Shown here piece after piece: positions 12,789 to 15,935 of a stretch of 15,935 nucleotides of DNA. The stretch spans positions 1 through 15,935 of the forward strand of contig JADFQT010000017.1 of assembly GCA_022561675.1 (NCBI GenBank). The letters run 5' to 3'. Position 1 is the stretch's first letter; each line of letters starts with the position of its first letter. The DNA comes from Chloroflexota bacterium. GTDB taxonomy: Bacteria; Chloroflexota; Dehalococcoidia; Lucifugimonadales; UBA3495. The translations under genes were made by a program, and so were the position numbers. Under the pieces are notes generated by a model. It was given only the letters and a program-made list of their open reading frames with translations, did not search any database and was not told where the DNA came from.

Positions 12789-13838
12789 ATGGACTTTGGG
12801 ATGTTTATGCAGTTCGAGCGCCGCGATGGCCTCAGCCAGGTGGATGCCTTTAATGAAGGATTCAAGCTGGTGGACGCCGCGGAGGAGTGGGGCCTGGATG
12901 GAGCCTGGCTGGCCGAGTTGCACTTCAACCCGGAGCGGTCGGTTTTATCCTCGCCAATCACCATAGCCAGCTCCATCGCCACCAGAACCAGACGCATGCG
13001 AGTCGGCATGGCAGTGTATGTACTGCCACTGAACAATCCCCTCCGCATCGCCGAGGAGGTGGCCACCGTCGACCAGATTAGCGAAGGCCGCTTGGAGTTC
13101 GGCATCGGCCGCAGCGGTTTCGCCAGGTCCTACGACGTTTACGGCATTGCCTACAACGAGAGTCATCAGCGGTTCCAGGAGGCATTGGACATCATCTTGG
13201 AGTCGTGGAAGGGCGAATCCTTTTCCTACAACGGCCAATACTACCAGGTGACCAACGCGACCGTGGCTCCCCGGCCGTACCAGCTGCCCCATCCTCCCTT
13301 TCGGATAGCGGCGACCACGGCGGAGACCTTTCCCCGGGTCGGTGAGCAGGGGTTCCCTATTTTTGTGGGGCTGCGAGGCATGGATATCCCTGAGCTTCGG
13401 GAGAACCTGGCCGAATACCGTAAAGCGTGGCGGAAGGCCGGCCATCCCGGGAACGGCGATGTGTCCCTTCGAATGCCGGTCTATGCCGGCGCAAGCGAGC
13501 GGCAGGCCACCGAGGAACCCTGGGAAAGCATTAGTAACTATTTCAGCCGAATGGGAACACTGTATCGGGAATCAGCGGGCCGGGCGGGTATCGACGCCAC
13601 CGAGCTTAGAAATGACCGAGCCCAGCGGCTGGCCGCACTCAGCTATGATGAAATCCTGGCTACTAAAGTCGCCTTCGGCACCGGCGAGAGTCTGGTGGAC
13701 CGCTTCCAACAGCTGGAGGAGGAGCTGGGGTTGGACTGTGTGGTGGCCGAGCTGAACCCCGGCGGACTGATTCCACCAGCCCAGGTCATGTCCAGTCTCA
13801 AAATTTTAACCCACCAGGTTATGCCTTCTTTCAAATAG
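12789..13838 (+). CDS. Luciferase-like (LLM class) flavin-dependent oxidoreductase
   Basis: The 349-residue protein shows the bacterial luciferase-like TIM-barrel pattern: MDFGMFMQFERRDG at the N-terminus, AAEEWGLDGAWLAELHFNPERSVLSSPITIASSIATRTRRMRVGMAVYVLPLNNPLRIAEEVATVDQISEGRLEFGIGRSG with conserved RxGxxVxxLPLxxPxRxAEExAxxDxxSxGR, and the motif HPPFRIAATTAET. Such enzymes use reduced FMN or F420 to oxygenate or reduce small organic substrates. Which cofactor and substrate apply here cannot be read from the sequence. GGAGG at 12778-12782 lies six bases before ATG 12789, a strong start. It is the first of three plus-strand oxidoreductase genes, 93 bases before the hydroxyacid dehydrogenase. 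Confidence 0.92.
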   Translation: MDFGMFMQFERRDGLSQVDAFNEGFKLVDAAEEWGLDGAWLAELHFNPERSVLSSPITIASSIATRTRRMRVGMAVYVLPLNNPLRIAEEVATVDQISEGRLEFGIGRSGFARSYDVYGIAYNESHQRFQEALDIILESWKGESFSYNGQYYQVTNATVAPRPYQLPHPPFRIAATTAETFPRVGEQGFPIFVGLRGMDIPELRENLAEYRKAWRKAGHPGNGDVSLRMPVYAGASERQATEEPWESISNYFSRMGTLYRESAGRAGIDATELRNDRAQRLAALSYDEILATKVAFGTGESLVDRFQQLEEELGLDCVVAELNPGGLIPPAQVMSSLKILTHQVMPSFK

Positions 13839-13931
13839 TTTTTAGCACCGGTCGATCTTCCTCTGGGAAGAGCATCTGCACCGAAAGCTGTAGTAAACGG
13901 AATCTGGATTCTACTAGGGAGGAGGTTCCCG
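13839..13931 (+). other. Spacer with small inverted repeats
   Basis: TCTTCC and GGAAGA pair around a TCTG loop near 13854-13870, and GAATC/GATTC around TG near 13901-13913. No T-run follows either, so read-through into the dehydrogenase gene is plausible. The spacer ends with the ribosome site GGGAGGAGG. Confidence 0.35.
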
Positions 13932-14918
13932 GTGAAAATAGCCATCCTCGATGATTACCAGGGCGTGTCTCCGCAAATGGCCGACTGGTCCCAGCTGCCT
14001 CCGGGTTTGGAAGTCCAAATGTTCCTGGACCACCTTAGCGATGAAGACACGCTGGTAGAACGCTTGAAGGACTTCCCGGTAGTCATGGGGATGAGGGAGC
14101 GTACCGCTTTTCCCCGTTCCTTACTGGAGCGCCTTCCTGAGTTGCGCCTCCTGATAACCACCGGCGGGGGCAACGCCTCTTTCGATACCCAGGCCGCCAC
14201 CGAACTGGGCATCGTCTGCTGCGGCACGGGCGGCGCCGGGGAGGGTCCGACCGAGCTTACCTGGGGACTGATTATCGGGTTGCTCCGGCAGATCCCCCAG
14301 GAGGTTCAGGCAGCCAAAAACGGTATCTGGGGTACTTCAGTCGGGTTCGGCCTCAAGGGGAAAATCCTGGGCCTGCTGGGATTGGGGCACATCGGTTCCC
14401 TGGTGGCGCGAGTGGGCAACGCCTTCGACATGAACGTCATCGCCTGGAGCCAGAACCTCACCGCCCAGCGGGCCGCCGAATGCCAGGCTACCCTGGTTGG
14501 CAAGGATACCCTGTTTCAAGAGTCGGACATCGTCTCCATCCACCTCCGGCTCAGCGACCGCACTCGCGGATTGGTTGCGGCTAGGGAGCTGGGACTGATG
14601 AAGCAAACCGCTTACCTGGTGAATATATCCCGGGGCCCCATCGTCGACGAGGCGGATCTAATCGACGCCCTCCGTCGGGGTTCGATAGCCGGCGCGGCGC
14701 TGGATACTTTCGACGTGGAGCCGCTGTCTTCAGAACACCCCCTGCTGCAGCTCCCCAACGTCCTGGCCACGCCCCACATCGGTTACGTCACCCAGGAAGC
14801 TTACCAGGCGTTCTACCAGGGCGTGATTGAGGACATCCGAGGCTATATGGCCGGGGAACCGATACGGGTGATCAATCCCGATGTGCTGAATTCTCCTAAA
14901 CTTAGAACACCAGCTTAG
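13932..14918 (+). CDS. D-isomer-specific 2-hydroxyacid dehydrogenase family protein
   Basis: This 328-residue NAD(P)-dependent dehydrogenase interconverts a 2-oxoacid and the D-2-hydroxyacid. The cofactor motif GLGHIG is at 150-155. The full catalytic triad is present: R234 in NISRGPIVDE, E263 in DTFDVEPL and H282 in TPHIGY. After the second strand the sequence VIAWSQNLT has Ser at the place of the Asp that many NAD-specific members use, which is common in this subgroup and may affect cofactor preference. The start is GTG 13932, preceded by GGGAGGAGG a few bases upstream, and the protein begins MKIAILDDYQG as expected. It follows the luciferase-like gene and is followed after 60 bases by the MDR gene, probably as one transcript. 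Substrate unknown. Confidence 0.9.
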   Translation: MKIAILDDYQGVSPQMADWSQLPPGLEVQMFLDHLSDEDTLVERLKDFPVVMGMRERTAFPRSLLERLPELRLLITTGGGNASFDTQAATELGIVCCGTGGAGEGPTELTWGLIIGLLRQIPQEVQAAKNGIWGTSVGFGLKGKILGLLGLGHIGSLVARVGNAFDMNVIAWSQNLTAQRAAECQATLVGKDTLFQESDIVSIHLRLSDRTRGLVAARELGLMKQTAYLVNISRGPIVDEADLIDALRRGSIAGAALDTFDVEPLSSEHPLLQLPNVLATPHIGYVTQEAYQAFYQGVIEDIRGYMAGEPIRVINPDVLNSPKLRTPA

Positions 14919-14978
14919 AACGCCCGGCTGAGCCCAGGCAACCCCAACCGCTCAACATGGAGGAGAACAGGAAACAAG

Positions 14979-15935
14979 ATGAAAGCAGTAAGAATTCACG
15001 AGTTTGGCGGTCTGGATGTGTTGAAGTGGGAAGATGTGGACCGGCCCAAGCCTCGCCCCAATCAGGTTCTGATCAAGGTAGACGCCGCCGGAGTCAACTA
15101 CGCCGACCTGATGCGGCGGCGGGGCGGGTACCCCGGTCCGGACCTGCCCTCCACCCTGGGGCTGGAAGCGGCCGGAATCATCGAGGAATTGGGCGATGCG
15201 GTATCGGGCCTGACCGTGGGACAGCGAGTGATGGGCATGGGACCCCAGGGTAATGCTGAGTATGTAGCGGTCAATGCCAATTTTGTCTTTCCCTATCCTG
15301 AAACCATGGACCCGGTTCAGGCCGGCGGTATTCCCATTGTGTTCCTCACCGCCTACCACCTGCTGAAGACCCGGGGCCAAATGAAGTCCGGCGACACTGT
15401 GCTGATTCAGGCCGGGGCCTCCGGCGTGGGAACCGTGGCGACTCAGCTGGCCAAGACCTGGGGGGCGCGGGTCATCACCACCGCCTCCGCGTCAGATAAG
15501 CTGGACCTGAGCCGGTCCCTGGGGGCCGACGTCACTATCAATTACACCATTCAGGATTTCGAGGCCGAGGTCAATAAATTGACCGATGGCAAGGGCGTGC
15601 AGCTGGTGCTGGAATGCGTCGGGGGCCCGGTACTGGAAAAGAGCGTTCGCTGCCTCGCATCCTACGGAAGACTGGTCAGCTACGGCAACGCCTCCGGTAC
15701 GCCGGCCAGCCTGGCATCGGGAGACATCACCTCCGACAACCGAACGGTCATCGGGTTTAGCATGGGTCGCTCTCCGGTGGGCACGCTGGACCATCAGGCG
15801 GCCATGGCGGAGCTGTTCCCCATGCTAGCGGAGGGAACAGTCCGGCTGATTGTCGACCAGGTATTGCCCATGTCCGAGGTGGCCAAAGCCCATGAGCATT
15901 TGGCGAATCGGGGCACGCGAGGCAAGGTAATCCTC
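14979..15935 (+). CDS. Zinc-less MDR family quinone oxidoreductase/alcohol dehydrogenase-like protein (3' end outside window)
   Basis: 319 residues are visible, without a stop. The protein starts MKAVRIHEFGGLDVLKWEDV and has the GroES-like N-terminal domain with AGVNYADLMRRRGGYP and LGLEAAGIIEELG. Then comes the NADPH-binding fold with VLIQAGASGVGTVATQLAKTWGARVITTASASDK and the end RGKVIL, where members of about 320-325 residues stop, so it is almost complete. The catalytic-zinc Cys/His and the four-Cys structural zinc loop of true alcohol dehydrogenases are absent, so this is a quinone oxidoreductase/enoyl reductase-type MDR. These reduce quinones or the double bonds of enones or enoyl thioesters with NADPH. 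ATG 14979 has AGGA at 14969-14972 and a stronger GGAGGAG at 14959-14965 upstream. Third gene of the plus-strand oxidoreductase group. Confidence 0.92.
   Translation, partial: MKAVRIHEFGGLDVLKWEDVDRPKPRPNQVLIKVDAAGVNYADLMRRRGGYPGPDLPSTLGLEAAGIIEELGDAVSGLTVGQRVMGMGPQGNAEYVAVNANFVFPYPETMDPVQAGGIPIVFLTAYHLLKTRGQMKSGDTVLIQAGASGVGTVATQLAKTWGARVITTASASDKLDLSRSLGADVTINYTIQDFEAEVNKLTDGKGVQLVLECVGGPVLEKSVRCLASYGRLVSYGNASGTPASLASGDITSDNRTVIGFSMGRSPVGTLDHQAAMAELFPMLAEGTVRLIVDQVLPMSEVAKAHEHLANRGTRGKVIL

Overview
The window looks like chromosomal DNA of a moderately GC-rich bacterium. A member of the Chloroflexota (Dehalococcoidia or SAR202-like) is my best guess. That guess is an inference from gene content: MaoC-like hot-dog pairs, VOC proteins, a luciferase-like oxidoreductase, an LhgO-type oxidase, an isocitrate-lyase/PEP-mutase family enzyme, many TTG/GTG starts, and intergenic palindromic repeats. 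No 16S rRNA or other marker that would settle it is present. I see no tRNA, CRISPR array, phage module or recognisable defence system.

Layout. At the left edge (minus strand) is the N-terminal part of an SbcD/Mre11-type nuclease. A near-consensus promoter (755-783) then drives a coiled-coil/zinc-ribbon protein (827-1528). A second promoter of the same design (1677-1705) sits directly in front of an RNase P RNA gene (about 1716-2220), which has a 14-bp P1 helix and an extra hairpin arm before P4'. Five plus-strand genes follow: a PHP-domain phosphoesterase, two adjacent MaoC/hot-dog subunits, a tandem VOC protein, and an ATPase of a metal-type ABC transporter that lacks its permease. Next come the remains of an IS4-type transposase gene, broken by a frameshift, a stop codon and a perfect 24-bp inverted repeat.

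On the minus strand, an isocitrate lyase/PEP mutase family enzyme (6945-7835) is followed, after a repeat-containing gap, by a compact four-gene operon read right to left: hot-dog subunit A, MaoC catalytic subunit B, PlsX and FabG. This makes sense as a fatty-acid synthesis unit in which a HadAB-like hetero-dehydratase would do the job of FabZ. Farther right is a minus-strand LhgO-type L-2-hydroxyglutarate oxidase. A 558-base divergent intergenic region with four perfect short hairpins separates it from a plus-strand group: a luciferase-like flavin oxidoreductase, a D-2-hydroxyacid dehydrogenase, and a zinc-less MDR/quinone oxidoreductase that runs off the right edge.

I found no clear new system. 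The points most worth a second look are the HadAB-like pair joined to plsX-fabG, the other MaoC pair in which both subunits lack the catalytic Asp/His, the palindrome that seems to have been made by mutation inside the dead transposase, the hairpin cluster at 12486-12662, and a possible one-base frameshift at the start of the PHP gene.
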